Source: Tenodera sinensis
Lineage: Eukaryota; Arthropoda; Insecta; Mantodea; Mantidae
Length of the DNA stretch: 64,000 nucleotides
Assembly (NCBI GenBank): GCA_030765045.1
Contig: CM060968.1
Location: 106,633,904-106,697,903, forward strand
Direction: 5' to 3'
Position numbers and translations under genes: made by a program. The stretch's first letter is position 1; every line of letters begins with the position of its first letter. Positions 43,266-55,498 of the stretch are shown in pieces. Below the pieces are notes generated by a model. The model ran no database searches. It saw only the letters and a list, made by a program, of their open reading frames with translations, and was not told the DNA's origin.

Positions 43266-45601
43266 GAACAAGCTAAAAACGCACTTCTTGCTTGTGGCAG
43301 AAGTAGGCAAAATCCTAGAGTTTGACACAAATGCACTCATGGGCGGTTGCGAAGCATTCTAAGAACTTTGTCTTTTACTATTCACGATTAACTTTTGTTG
43401 TGTTTATAATGTCCGTGACTTTAGAGAAGCCATGTCTTCTCGTGTCCCTAAGAGACAATCCATTTAGTGTTTTGCTGAGTAAGACGCGGCTACACGCTAA
43501 CACAACGCAACCTTTGGGAAATGAGGCAGGCTGAATCGTACTATTTTTCATACATTTCATTATGATGGTCAAACTACTGAAAGTAGTAGTAGAGGAAGTA
43601 AAAATTGCAGCTGCTTCCAACGCAATTTTTGCAAACATTTCTGTGATAAAACGTTAGTGACCCCAATACCCCGTTGCGCTAACTTAATTTCTGACGATGC
43701 GCGTAAACTGTGCAAACATGTGCGTAAAGTCATAAGATACAGCTTCGTTTTGAATGGCTGAATGCGAATAACAGAATTATAAACGAAGATGAAAGCATAC
43801 AGTTCTATTTACATGGTATACGAAGAACATTAAACCTGCAACGCATAGCAACCATAGAGGATGGCAATGGTTAAAGAAAATTAATGAAGACAGCAGAAGA
43901 CGGGTTTGTCGTACGCTGGTTCTGAATTCTTTTCTCCGCTACAATTAGTGTGTAGGAAAATGTTAAGCAACCGGAAGCGAACATGCTGGAGGTATGCTAT
44001 TCTTTCTTGGAGCTGGATATTAGTCAACACAAAGGCGAGAGTCTGTAAACAGAATTGTATGTTGTTTTACATACTGACAATACCCCGTCTCTGTGAAATA
44101 ATCATTTTAATAGGAAGCGTCACAATTTAAATGTAACTTTTCATCATTCTCTTCATATTTTCATCACTTTCACCTTCTTATTATTCCTCCACCTTTAGCA
44201 GGATATGCTATAACGTCTAGAGACTTTGTTGCATTCTAATGATCTCATTAGTTAAAGCCAGATTTCTTGAAATAGTGCGAGGAACAATGACAAACTTCCA
44301 AATTTCATCAATGTCTTTGCCTTTAATTGCGTAGGATTTATTTTTAAGAACACATACTATAGAAACAGTAAAGGACATAATACAGAAATAAACATGTGAC
44401 AAAAGACAATGAGACAAATCCCATTCTAACATCAGTGTGACAAATGACAAAGTCCAATTTCTTGTCACTTTATTTCTCTTCTAAAACTGAAGCACAAAAA
44501 CATAGTTCTGTATTATCGTTAACGTAATTTACAACTCGTCGTGACTTTGTAACTCAGTTATACTATACTCTCGTAACCTTGACACAAATGCTAATGAAAC
44601 TCGACACAACTCCGACGATTCACTCACTAAAAGTATTCCAACACTGTCAACAACTCCGACGCGACCATTAAATGTCCAAATTTGTCTCTGAACGACACAC
44701 ACTCAATTTCTCTCTACAACGATTGTACGCAGACACACATACTACATACATTACATTGCATTGCGAGTTTTCTCGAAATTCACCTTTTCGTAAGCGAGCC
44801 CGGCCCACGAACAGTTTCTATCAAACAGGTGGAATAATCTGGCTTTGTTCCGACCCGCTCCATCGTTACATGTTTACTCGTCGCACAGTGGTGTGAGGTA
44901 CCTTGACCTAGAGCGCCTTTCACGCAGGGGCGGCCCACGTCACAATATTTTATGCAAACTTGAAGAAATAATTGAGCAAGAGACGTTGTCATATGGAATG
45001 TGACAAAGTATTATCCCGTACAGAAGAAACGCTGAGTCGAAGTCCCTTATCAATTCAACATACATATTTGGTGTTATCAGGACTTTACTTACGAAATTAA
45101 TTAAATGGTAAGATCTACATAAGGTCCTTAGCCCAGTATACAATACGCGAACCTGGATATTGCGAAATGTGGAAAGATCGAATGTAAACAGTAATACTGT
45201 TTAACTAATTTTTTGTTTTAGAGCTGTCTCACGACTCTAACTGGGTATGCTCATTCTTTAAAATGTGATAAAACTTGATAAATATATCCTAACCGTAACC
45301 TAATTGACACTTGTAGTAAGAAAAGGAATTTGAAGGGCATTAAAAGAAGAAGAACCAAATTCAATACCAAAGACAAAACTACGAGTTCCAAATCATGTTA
45401 AAAGAATAACAATTATAATTATTGCTTAAAATATGAGTTCAGAGGATTTGTAAATACATGTGCATAAATGTGCATGTTGATCGCTAAATTTGTTACTAAT
45501 ATTCCTTGTTAGTATTTATTGACATATCGGATCGGTTAAATACTTTGCTTCATAGATTGTATTATATCGGGTCATCAAAATACATGGAAACACATTTGCC
45601 G
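43266..45601. other. No recognised gene
   Basis: About 2.3 kb with short opposite-strand frames (up to 86 codons) and no motif. A GC-richer patch at about 44790-44940 (GAGCCCGGCCCACGAAC, GGGGCGGCCCACGT) could be an old transposon end. Confidence 0.4.
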
Positions 45602-45700
45602 AGTCTGTCAACTGCGAGACAGAACCCAGTCGCCGGGGAAATGGTACAGCGACAGGCGCACTAAAACCCTTATCTCCCCGAACAGGCAGAACCTTTCTTA
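45602..45700 (+). repeat. Dispersed repeat family C, copy 2
   Basis: GACAGAACCCAGTCGCCGGG, CGACAGGCGCACTAAAACCC and CGAACAGGCAGAACC align with 31062-31190. Confidence 0.4.
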
Positions 45701-45730
45701 TTGTTTAACTACTCAAAATGGAACCCATTA

Positions 45731-45878
45731 TTACTTTCTCTACTACGTACAGGAAGTACTGTATTCGACCATAAATTCCATGTCGAGATTTCACCGGAAA
45801 TATGTTTTGAAGCCTTCTAAATACGTAACAGCATTTTTAGAAAAATGTGTGTGTGCGTGTGTGTGTGCGTGTGTGTGT

Positions 45879-45930
<52 letters not shown>

Positions 45931-46050
45931 AGCAGAACTCAAAAACGAAAATCGGTTAAAAGCCAAAGTTATTTAAGTTTAATATCATTTAAGGATGCGA
46001 CACGAAGATTTTTGAAGAAAATTCCTCCACTTTAAACTACACTTATATGG

Positions 46051-46081
<31 letters not shown>

Positions 46082-46591
46082 TTCTAAGGATTTTGATCAA
46101 AATGCTATGCTTGTAACAAATTAAATACATACTTTGAATTTCTTCTCTATAGCCATTGTAGTCCTGTTTACTCTTGATGACTTTTGTATAACTGTTAAAC
46201 AGTAAGAGATAGATCAAATCTTACTATCCAAAAATGTAGATCCCATTAAAACACAAGCTATGTCCATTGTTTTTTAAGTGAACCACTTCGGAGATAATCC
46301 TTGTTATTTGCGTGCATTTGGCAATATTTGTACTTTTCTCAAATGGAAGATCGTTATTTACTTTTTTATATCCTGGCCGTGCAATTTCAAAGCTTTCAGA
46401 CCAGCTTTAAAAGATTTGACTATCAGTCAAAACCTACTGTATTCCCATACTCCCCTTGCACCTACAACAAAATTATTAGTAATAAACTAACTTCCGCAAA
46501 TGTTTATGTCGACTAAGATGAAGAGGACAGCAATAAGAGTTTGTAATAACAGTACACGAGTAGAGAAAGTCATGTGAGTGCAACACATCAG
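45731..46591 (+). mobile_element. Family A element, full length (~860 bp)
   Basis: 5' end TTACTTTCTCTACTACGTAC; reverse complement of the 3' part ACTTTCTCTACTCGTGTAC is nearly the same, giving subterminal inverted repeats, with ~22 bp (ATGTGAGTGCAACACATCAGA) beyond. Inside: GT tract 45847-45928, AAAACGAAAATCGGTTAAAA, a 29-A run at 46051-46079 and GTGAACCACTTCGGAGATAA. It has no coding frame; frames of 60-71 codons are chance. One of two reference copies. Confidence 0.88.
45847..45928. repeat. (GT)n microsatellite inside family A
   Basis: GTGTGTGCGTGTGTGTGCGT on the left, pure GT on the right. It occupies the same element position as the AC tract at 1-75 (reverse) and the GTGTGTCTGTGTGTCTATG stretch at 51988-52020. 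Confidence 0.95.
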
Positions 46592-46939
46592 AAGTTTTTT
46601 TTTTCTAGTATTTATCGCATACTACCCTCCAATTCTCAAGTCATAATGAGGTGTTTCAAGTAGGTAATCTTTATCAAATTTGAAGCTTCGTGTTACACAA
46701 GAAACATTCTGGAAAGAAAGATGTGCTGCACGTTTGTGAGTAAGGATTTTAGTGCATCTCTGCCTACACCATTTCGCCGGTCTTTCGGTTTTGTCGCACA
46801 CTATAGAGAATCCGCTTGTCGATATGAACTCAATGAAAGTGCAAATCATCATAGCGCTATTCTTGGTATTACATTTAATAAACCGTGATTATCCAATAAG
46901 CTCCATCTACAAATGGAAGTATTCTTTAAAAACTTGCAT
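46592..46939. other. No recognised feature
   Basis: Short frames on both strands, no motif. Confidence 0.45.
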
Positions 46940-47190
46940 AGTTATAGGAAGGAATGCAACGCATGAAATGGACAGGCAAAATCAATAATGGAGCTCTTAG
47001 AAAGAGTGAATAAAAGAACAGCACTAAAACTGATCAGGAACTGAAAATGTAACTGGATAAAATAACTGCTTACAAGGGATTCGCTGAATGGGAAACGGTC
47101 TAGTGGAATGTATGAGGTGCGATCTGGGATCTGTATGGTCAACTACTGGCAGTCTGTGGGAGAAACCTTGGAGAAGTAATAAACGACAGG
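46940..47190 (+). pseudogene. LINE ORF2 C-terminal remnant (endonuclease/RT type)
   Basis: Frame fragments MKWTGKINN then, after a shift, ERVNKRTALKLIRN, KCNWI and LLTRDSLNGK follow the order seen at the C terminus of insect endonuclease-RT LINEs (pattern K-I-x-N ... L-x-x-I-x-x-R-x-x-x-W-x-G-H ... G-x-R). Stops and frameshifts interrupt it several times. Recognised from general family memory only. Confidence 0.45.
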
Positions 47191-47540
47191 ATCGATAACA
47201 AAGTGGGGAATAACACGGCTTTATTGGGTACCATATATCCCACTATCACTGCTATACAACCCTTGCTTAGAATATTTAACAGCGTTCTAACTAGCTGTGT
47301 TATTCAATCTAGTACAAAATAACTGCTTCTGTATTTTAATTCTTATCAGCATTTTGGGACTTGCTAATGCAAACTGTGATTGACCACTCCAGCTTGAGTC
47401 GTTCCGTCCACAAGCGAATGTCGGGTTGGCTTCTTTAATCCACGGACTCCTTTCCTTCTGATCTTTATTTTGCTCCTTTGTGATCTTACAGGTCTGTTCT
47501 CGGCGTGATGGTTCGGACATAATGCGGGCAGATGGTTGCA
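47191..47540. other. No recognised feature
   Basis: Overlapping minus frames (65-97 codons) at 47287-47683 without motif; the right part overlaps a SINE body. Confidence 0.4.
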
Positions 47541-47670
47541 AAACGACAGCTCCATGTCAGTAGATTTACTGGCATGTAAAAGAACTCCTGCGGGACAAAA
47601 TTCCGGCACACCGCCGACGCTGACGTGATCCTGGCAATTGACAGCGTCGTTAAACAAGAAAATAATTTAA
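47541..47670 (+). mobile_element. SINE family S4, body and 3' end
   Basis: ATGTCAGTAGATTTACTGGC, AACTCCTGCGGGACAAAATT, GACGCTGACGTGATCCTGGC and CAGCGTCGTTAAACAAGAAA match 62620-62755 and, in reverse, 55335-55498. The tRNA-like head seen at 62555 is missing or unrecognisable here. Confidence 0.75.
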
Positions 47671-49011
47671 TTTCAGGTCGCATTGTTCTGCGCCTGGTGG
47701 TTATTTGTGGAACTGTTAGGGACTACTGCAGGTCTCTGTGACTTGCTCGGTGACCGCCCTGTGTGTTTGCCTTCACCTCATCTCCTCCCCGTAGAGGGAG
47801 TTGTAACTAACAGTAGATCCACGTGGAGTTGCAGTGCAGCGACGTATCCCCCTTCATAGGAGGATATGGATACAAAAGTACTATGTATTTAGGCCACGAA
47901 AATATGAATAGCAAGTATCTCTCATGGTCAGAGCCGGCATTTTGCACAAGAATAAGCATACATATGATTTTGTGACGATCGACATTCATTTTAAGCAGTT
48001 TTCTATTGTTTTTCATATTTCTCTTGCAAGTTTAAAATTTAAAAGTATATTTTCCTGAATGATTTCGTGGATAATAACACTGCAAGCAGTGAAACAAAGA
48101 CACTTGGCATAGAATAGCAGATAAAGGAATTTATTGGTACAGCAACACTCCAGTCTCACAGCGTGAATAATGTGAAACACTATCGTGATCAGTTTACCCT
48201 GGCAGGATTTCAAGTGGACATTTGGCTGCATCATACTGCGCTAAACAAATGAACAGTCAAAACCCCTCCCCAAGTCAGGAGGGCACCCTCACTTAGCATT
48301 GTTATCCTCTCCATGAGGAACAACCCTTTAGTTTTACCCAGTGACACATACATGACTCCCATTCCGCATGAGACATCAATAATGACGAGCCGGCTTTCGC
48401 ACTGCGTAATGCGGGTGGTCTGTGTGCAAGGGGTTAACGCTTTAGTGCAACTCGGACCTAAGGACCTAACAGGAAATTTGAGCTTGTTGATCAATAGATT
48501 TGAGCATTCTTCAAATTTGCCAGAAGCTTCATTAGGATAAACAAGATGAACATACCACAGCTGTAACGTTATGCCTCTGATAACAAATTAACAATGTTAT
48601 ATCTTGCTACATATATAATTACTAAAAATACACATGCACAGATGTAATGAACAGTTGATAAACAGAATCCTAATAACAAAACAGAACCCTAATAACAACT
48701 AAGAATTAACGAAACAATACACTTTGTCAATCGAACACAGAAAATTCCGAATTAGACAAAATTAAAACTAGTTATTTTGTGACAACTAGGGCTCGGGTTT
48801 TTAGGTAAATTCATATTTTGTTTACATCCTAATACGAATTTGAAACTGAGTTTAATGTCCTGGATATTCACACCGGAGCAAATATTTTCAGTTTTATTGC
48901 ACATAAAAATACATATTTTCTGACTGCTATACGTAAGTAAATATTTTCGGATATTCACTTAAGTTACACACAAATCGCACAAGGGAAACCCTTTTTTAAT
49001 TACTTTTCATA
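47671..49011. other. No recognised gene
   Basis: A GC-richer part at 48240-48480 carries overlapping 87- and 75-codon frames in opposite directions and may be an unrecognised repeat. The remainder is AT-rich. Confidence 0.4.
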
Positions 49012-49118
49012 ACAGAGATGGAATCAGGACTGAAAAATTCAATGCCATAGCCGGGATTTGAACCACGGAACTTAGGCTTATTGAGCGGCTGCTCTAACCA
49101 CTAAGGTACTATAACCAA
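49012..49118 (-). mobile_element. tRNA-derived SINE S3, left member of an inverted pair
   Basis: Minus strand: box A TACCTTAGTGGTTAGAGC and box B CGTGGTTCAAATCCCGGC, then TATGGCATTGAATTTTTCAG and TCCTGATTCCATCTC. Mirrors 49240-49336. Confidence 0.75.
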
Positions 49119-49239
49119 TTTACCACTATGAAATTAAATTCTCCAACAGATTCGTACTTTCTCGATAGACCACAAGGGAATCTCACAGCAGAGATAAATA
49201 CCCCAAGGGCGACTTATAATCGTAAGTACTTTATGTCCC

Positions 49240-49336
49240 GGGTTTAGTTAGAGCAACAGCTCGATAAGCGGAAGATCCGTGGTTCAAATCCCGGCTAAGG
49301 CATTTAATTTTTCAGTCCTGATTTCATCTCAGAAAC
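49240..49336 (+). mobile_element. tRNA-derived SINE S3, right member of an inverted pair
   Basis: GGTTTAGTTAGAGCAACAGC (box A part), box B CGTGGTTCAAATCCCGGC, then TAAGGCATTTAATTTTTCAG and TCCTGATTTCATCTCAG. It can pair over ~100 bp with 49012-49118 across a ~120-bp spacer. Confidence 0.75.
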
Positions 49337-51860
49337 ATTGCCCACACACGGTTTGTGTTTGAAAAACACCAGCTGAATTATTTTTAACAAGTCACCATCC
49401 AGTTCTTTAATGCTCAGTTACATAGGTCAGATGTCAGCTATAGTATTCCTTCACTTGGAAGAAAATATTAACATCCTGCTTTCTCAAGCTACATGAGCGA
49501 AGAGAAAGCATGCGGTCGTATACCGTAATTCTGCAGTAGTTGGCGAGTACTTCCTGGAATAAAGCCTGGTGAGTACCACATACATATATATTGGCTCAGC
49601 TATTCAAAACGTAAAAAAATAGGTCCACTCCATCTAGATACATTCTCACAAGTTATCCGAAGACTTCGCACAGATACCTCACACTTTCTTTTGCTTAGTA
49701 AGCAGGACAAATTGAAGAACACCATTCCAATGGGCTTTGCACATTACAATTTACAATCAAAATTGCACCCCATTTCAATTTGACAGCTGTATTTTTAACA
49801 ATAGCTCTTTTAATAATGTATTTTTTTCAGAAGAAAGATTATTTATTAATGTTAAAAATAAAGTTAGTTTATTTGAGATATGAACTGCTTTTCTGTTATA
49901 CCAATAAGAGAAATCGAAATACACGAAATTCTTTAATTTAACTTACCTCAATTGGCAGTACTGAGTATGTCGAACTATACTAATCGAAATGAATATATTT
50001 TAGGATATCTTTTATAGAATTTAACATTTTCTAGTCAAATCTTTGCGATATAGTATGTAAATTAATATTCCGTTGGTCAAGTACTCCAGATAAAAGCTAA
50101 ACGGTCTGATCTTCACAGGTCAGGCGTCTTACATTATTAATTATGATAAATGTTTATCTTCATGTAACTACCAAAGCTAAGGTCTCCCTCAAACTAATGT
50201 AAACTTACTTCAAGATTTTGAAAACTATTCGTATTTATTTTTTACAGCTAGGTATTTGTCAGAGATTTCGGTCACATTTTCCTTGTGGATTTCTGGACAT
50301 ACTCCTACACAGACCCAATTTCGAACATTCGTGCAGTTTTTCTCAGTATTTCTGTTTAACTAACCCAACTAGCGGAAGGAGAGCGAAACAAAAATAACTG
50401 AGTAAGACTTTGGAACATAATGCCCATACAATTATGTAACAGTTACTTCTACAGTGCAATTTCTGTTATTCACCAGAGCGTATCGGTACCTTCTTTGTCA
50501 CTGAAAATAACAGTTACGCATCTATAGCTGGGAAAAAATATAGGCGCGTTGTATTTGTCTATTCGCCCTCAATATAATCCACATTTGGGTGACATGTTGA
50601 AATAATCAAGTCACTAGAAAAAATCTACATATCCTACTATCGATCAAGATTGTCGTATTCGTTCATTAGAAATAGCGGAAGTCTACATATGTCTTAATTT
50701 AGTACTAATATTCACTTCTACAGTTTCTAAAATGCTGCTTTAGATATATTTTTTTCTTTCTTTAATCCTTAAACTAAAAGAGCATGCAGACGAGAAGAAT
50801 AAGAATTAACCCCAAGGGCAAGTAACAAAAAACTAACACGTGAGCAGTTGTGGTTTGCATATAGTGCATGCATGAGATTGTTTATAGTAAAACAATTACT
50901 ATCCCATGATTTGATGACTTTTCGTATGAATTCTATAACACAGAAGAGGTTATGTAATGGTTAAAGAAACTTGTGCTGTATGTGAGATAGTTTACTGAAT
51001 GTAAGATTAACGGAAACAATAATATATAGTTACTAACAATACAAGAGGTAAAAGCGAGATTTTGTATCTATTTTTAGGCAGTCGTCAACATTTATAGAGA
51101 AATTTTAGATTGTGAATTACCTTATTTTTATTTATTTCGTAGCACTATAATTAGTTGAATATGTTTTATTGTGAAACATTTGGCAACAGTTCTAATGTTA
51201 CCCTCTGCATTGCTTGTCAAATATTGTCTGGTTCTTCCGATTCCATAATTAGCGCATTAAAATTATCAGCCACTACATTAGCAATACAAACTTCTTGGAT
51301 AATTATCTTCATACCTGCCAGGTAATCTATGTTGGTAATCCTGGAATGCTGTACTGTACCACTCAGCGACATAATTTTCTCCTTTTAATTCATATAATTT
51401 ACCGTTAAAAGCACTCCTCTTAACTTCGAGTGCCTAAAAGGCACTAAAAATAGAGCTTGTAATACAAACCAATCATACTTAAAGTTGAAAACTGGAGCAA
51501 TAGAATTGTTATTTCACTGCACTGTATTCGCGTATTATATGTGTATTTTGCAATGGAAATAATATGTACCTATACTAAGCAGAGGCTTTGTATAGATTAA
51601 TGAAATGCTTTCACTACAATTAAACGTAATGAACAATGGAAATAATCTACGGCTGCTGAGGGTTCAATTGAAAATCCTTTGGAAAAGAAGAGAATTGCTT
51701 CACAAATGCTTGAAATTAATTCAACTACTTCCAACCTAAACAATTACGTAATCGATAGCAATGCTACTTCCTCTTCATAAGGAATTAATGTTACAAATTG
51801 TAACAACTGCAAGAATCACAATTACGGCAAAGGAATAATAACAACAATTTAAACACATTT
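49337..51860. other. No recognised gene or element
   Basis: About 2.5 kb, AT-rich, no open frame above 60 codons, no repeat match. Confidence 0.5.
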
Positions 51861-52742
51861 TTACTTTCTCTACTGGTAAGTAGGGGAAGTATTGTATTCC
51901 ACCCAAAAATTCGAAGTCGAGATTTCACCGGAAATACATGTTTTGAGGCCCCCTTAATTTAAAAAAAAGCATTTTTAGAAAAAGGTCCGTGTGTGTGTCT
52001 GTGTGTCTATGTGTCTGTGTGTCTATCAGTCTGTCAGTCTGTGGACAGCATAGCTCAAAAACGAAAAGTCGGTTAAAAACCAAAGTTGGTATTTAAGTTT
52101 AATGTCGTTCAAGGATGTGACAGGAAGATTTTGAAGAAAATAGCCCCACCCTAAACTACCCTTTACATGGAAAATTTTTCGAAAATTTTGATTTTCTTTA
52201 AAATGGCTCTAACGATTTTGATTAAAATGTCATATGTTTGAGATATTTTTATGACAAATGAAATGTATATCTTGAATTTTCCCCCTATAGCCCCTGTACT
52301 CGTATTTACTCTGGACGACTTTTGCATAACTGGTAAACCGTTAGAGATAGACCAAATTGTACTATACAAAAAATCTAGATCTTGCTAAAATACACAATTT
52401 ATGTCTCAATAAATTTTCTTGTAGGGTGAACCATTTCGGAGATATACCTTGTTATGTGTGTGAGTTTCGGAAAACTTGGAACTTTCGTGAAATGGGTCAT
52501 CGTTGTTCATTTTTTTATATGTTAGTGTACAAAGAGAACGGAATCTCAAAGCTTTAAAAGATTTGACTATCGCACAAAGCCTACTGTATTCCAATATTCC
52601 CCTTGCACCTACAAGGAAATAAGCAATAAGATAATTTGTACAAATGTTTATTTTAACTAACACGAAGAAGATATAGGAATAAGAGTTTGTAAGAATGGTT
52701 AGTACAAGAGTAGAGAAAGTCATGTGAGTGCAACACATCAGA
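51861..52742 (+). mobile_element. Family A element, full length (~880 bp), least decayed copy
   Basis: TTACTTTCTCTACTGGTAAG, ATTCCACCCAAAAATTCGAA, GATTTCACCGGAAATACATG, a short GT-type stretch at 51988-52020, CTCAAAAACGAAAAGTCGGT, CCCCACCCTAAACTACCCTT, TGCATAACTGGTAAACCGTT, GGTGAACCATTTCGGAGATA, TTTGACTATCGCACAAAGCC and GTCATGTGAGTGCAACACAT in order. The best template for the family. Overlapping frames of 66-136 codons inside are not conserved between copies. Confidence 0.9.
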
Positions 52743-53894
52743 TTTTTATTAATAATATGACACTTATTCTGTTGATTTATTTTTGCCGCAGTCTTCTGTA
52801 TGTTAAGGAATCTCAATTGTATAAAATATCATATTAGCACTGGTGCTATGAAGATCAAACAACAACGAAGGCCAATCAACAAATCAGAGCTCACCGTTGC
52901 CCATACAATATCCACAGAAATTTCAACTGGTACTTCATCATTTAATATTCAGGGCTGTCAAAAAGTATGATAGTACACGTTCAAAGTGACGTTATTTGCC
53001 CATGGAGCAAGCGTTTCTACTCACAAAATAAAATTCCACTTTCAACACTTGTACCATGAAACAACCATTCAGGAAGGTACACAACAATATGACAGCTCCG
53101 GATAACTGGTAAAACTAGTACAGTCTAAACTGATTTTAGCTGCTGCATTATATATGTAGATAACAGCAAGTGGTGACATACCAAATGCTGAAAAATGGGG
53201 ATATCTGAGAGGATCGTCGAAATTTACCCAGCATCTAAGTAATGACTGCAGACGACTGACAGAGGAAGCATGCGCGTGAACATTAAGGTGGCACTGGATT
53301 ATTTCAGCTTTCTCGGTGCGTTAATACCCGGCAGTTCGAGGTAAAAGCACACAAGTGCCCTCACTAGGGAAATAAATTCTTTATGCAACTTTGGTGTAAA
53401 TTACTTTTTTGCGGTTGTGTTTTCTGATACTGCCATTGACTCAGGAGCATGTCATGTATTCAAAGTATGCTCATAATTGCTTTGCTTTGTTTTGTGCGGT
53501 AGTATAATGTATTAGTGATGTCTTTCGCCTGATATTTATTGTACCGGGAGAGAAAGGATAATTTGCTTTAGAAGCACGCTGTAAACCGTCAGCACGAGAG
53601 GAAAACCAATACAGCGCTATCTCAAGTTCATTTGTGACAACCACAAGGTCACAACTGAACTCCTGAGTCAAATGCAGTACATTTCCCTTCATGCTTCATG
53701 CTGTGAATTTGAATTTCCTGATTTTAGTGTTGGTAATCATGTACTGTCTGTTTTACTGCATATTTATGGACACATTACATTAAATCTTCTAACTCTAATA
53801 ATTTTATCATTGCAGATATGGAATATTATAATCTTGATCGATAGCTTAATTTTACCAAGATGTTTACGACACTCTTGTATCGGAATACACTATT
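52743..53894. other. No recognised gene
   Basis: Frames of 73 (-) and 82 (+) codons at 53471-53920 show no motif. Nothing else identified. Confidence 0.4.
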
Positions 53895-53990
53895 ATAAAA
53901 CGCCCAGACTCAAACGGTGACGTCTGCGAATCGAGTTTAGCAGCACCTGGTTTGAATCCAATGTGTGGTCAGTTCGACCGAGGTTTTCAA
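53895..53990 (+). mobile_element. tRNA-derived SINE head, degenerate S2-like
   Basis: CAGACTCAAACGGTGACGTC resembles the S2 box A (GGCTCAGGCGGTAACGTC), and CCTGGTTTGAATCCAATG resembles box B. The body is lost. Confidence 0.5.
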
Positions 53991-54095
53991 TAGCATAAAC
54001 AAAGATCCCGCCATTGAATAAAATTGAATATAACAGATACAGAGAACGCAACCATGGCTGTCAGAGCAACATCACAATGACTGCATGGGCAGAAA

Positions 54096-54905
54096 ATAAC
54101 ATAAGTTACTTGTAATGGTTACCTTAAAGTAACTTATAGAAGTAATAGTTACCAAGTAACGGTTACCAAAGTGACCAACACAGTAATTATCAGTTATCTC
54201 GTTAATGGTTACTAAAATAAGAAGTTTAAGGAGTTTGGGTGACCTTCACTTCATGTGCATTGGTATCGGCTATAACGAACTAGTTATCTAAACTCGTTAC
54301 GCAGTATTAAACTCATCCGCAAAAGGCCGTGTGTGTCATGGATCCGATATCTATCTGGCGTTATTCACCTTGATATATGCAACAACCAACTGAGATTACG
54401 TGCATATTTTGCAATGTTACACAATAATGTGTGTTTGGTCGCTAATGTTTCCCATCACTGGCAACATCGCTTTACAGAATGCCAACGCCCTACGAGAATA
54501 TTTGTTATTATATGCTTAATTTCAGTAACACGTTTATGTTGGCAACAATGGCGTATTTTCCTTTGATATGTCTACATCACATGATCCTGATATTTACGAT
54601 CCCTGTGCACGAATGTAGAAGCAGGGGCGAGTACATTTTGTGATTATAAACCACTAGCTGTGTAAAAGTATTAAAGCAGTTAGAGAACCTGTTAGATTGC
54701 ATCAAATAATAAAATAAGCCTGTATCTACATGGTTCATATTGAAAAGTTACAGTCAATCGTTACTAGTGACTATTAATGTAACACAATTGCATAAATTAT
54801 AACTATGAAAATAATCGTTACTAGTAGTAGTTACATGCAACCGTTATCACACTGTAACTGCGACAGTTTAACAGTTATACGAAAATAACAGTCACATGCC
54901 AACTA
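54096..54905. mobile_element. Probable non-autonomous hAT-type element with GTTAC/GTAAC-rich ends
   Basis: The left 120 bp holds repeated AAGTTACTTGTAATGGTTAC, AAAGTAACTT, AAGTAACGGTTACC and AATGGTTACT. The right 165 bp (54740-54905) holds AAGTTACAG, ATCGTTACTAGTG, AATGTAACAC, GTAGTTACATG and CACTGTAACTGCG. Clusters of short motifs in both orientations near both ends are characteristic of some hAT elements. The ends and target duplication are not resolved and the middle lacks coding. Confidence 0.4.
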
Positions 54906-55334
54906 TTTGTAGATACCTCCAGCGTATAGTCTGATATTCCATTGTCCAACTAAATGGACTGACTAGGGGAGGCGATTCGGCAACTAAGGCCGTTTATCAA
55001 CAAGTGAAAAAAAAAAATATTCACGGATAGCCATAAAATAGGTGGCATGGAAAGCCGACTGGGTAACTCGTATCAGTAATTTAAAAATCAACCACAAACT
55101 TATTATTTCAATAAATATTTTATCTCCTTGAAACAGCGCTGGGTTTAATGGTAAGTTTATATGTTAACTTCTAGCAGAAAGGCTCAAAAACAGTATTGAA
55201 AAATAACTACCATATTTTTGTAAGTATAATACAATGCAATCTTAAACAATAAGTCCCAAAATGTTTAGGGTTTTGCTGTTTCAAAGCAAATAATTAAAAG
55301 CAATCATCTTCAGCATTTAAATGAGGCAAAAATA
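54906..55334. other. No recognised feature
   Basis: AT-rich and unmatched. Confidence 0.5.
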
Positions 55335-55498
55335 AATTACTTTGTTGTTTAACGACGCTGTAATTGCAAGGATCATATAAGCGTCGCCGGTGTGCTGGAA
55401 TTTCGTCCCGCAGGTGATCTTTTACATGCCAGTAAATCTACTGACATGGAGCTGTCGTTTTTAAGCATACTTAACCAACTGGGCCACCCAGACCGACT
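55335..55498 (-). mobile_element. SINE family S4, body and 3' end
   Basis: TTGTTGTTTAACGACGCTGT, GGTGTGCTGGAATTTCGTCC, CATGCCAGTAAATCTACTGA and ATGGAGCTGTCGTTTTTAAG are the reverse complement of 47541-47670 and 62620-62755, running on into GCATACTTAACCAACTGGGC, which may be a remnant of the tRNA-like head. Confidence 0.75.
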
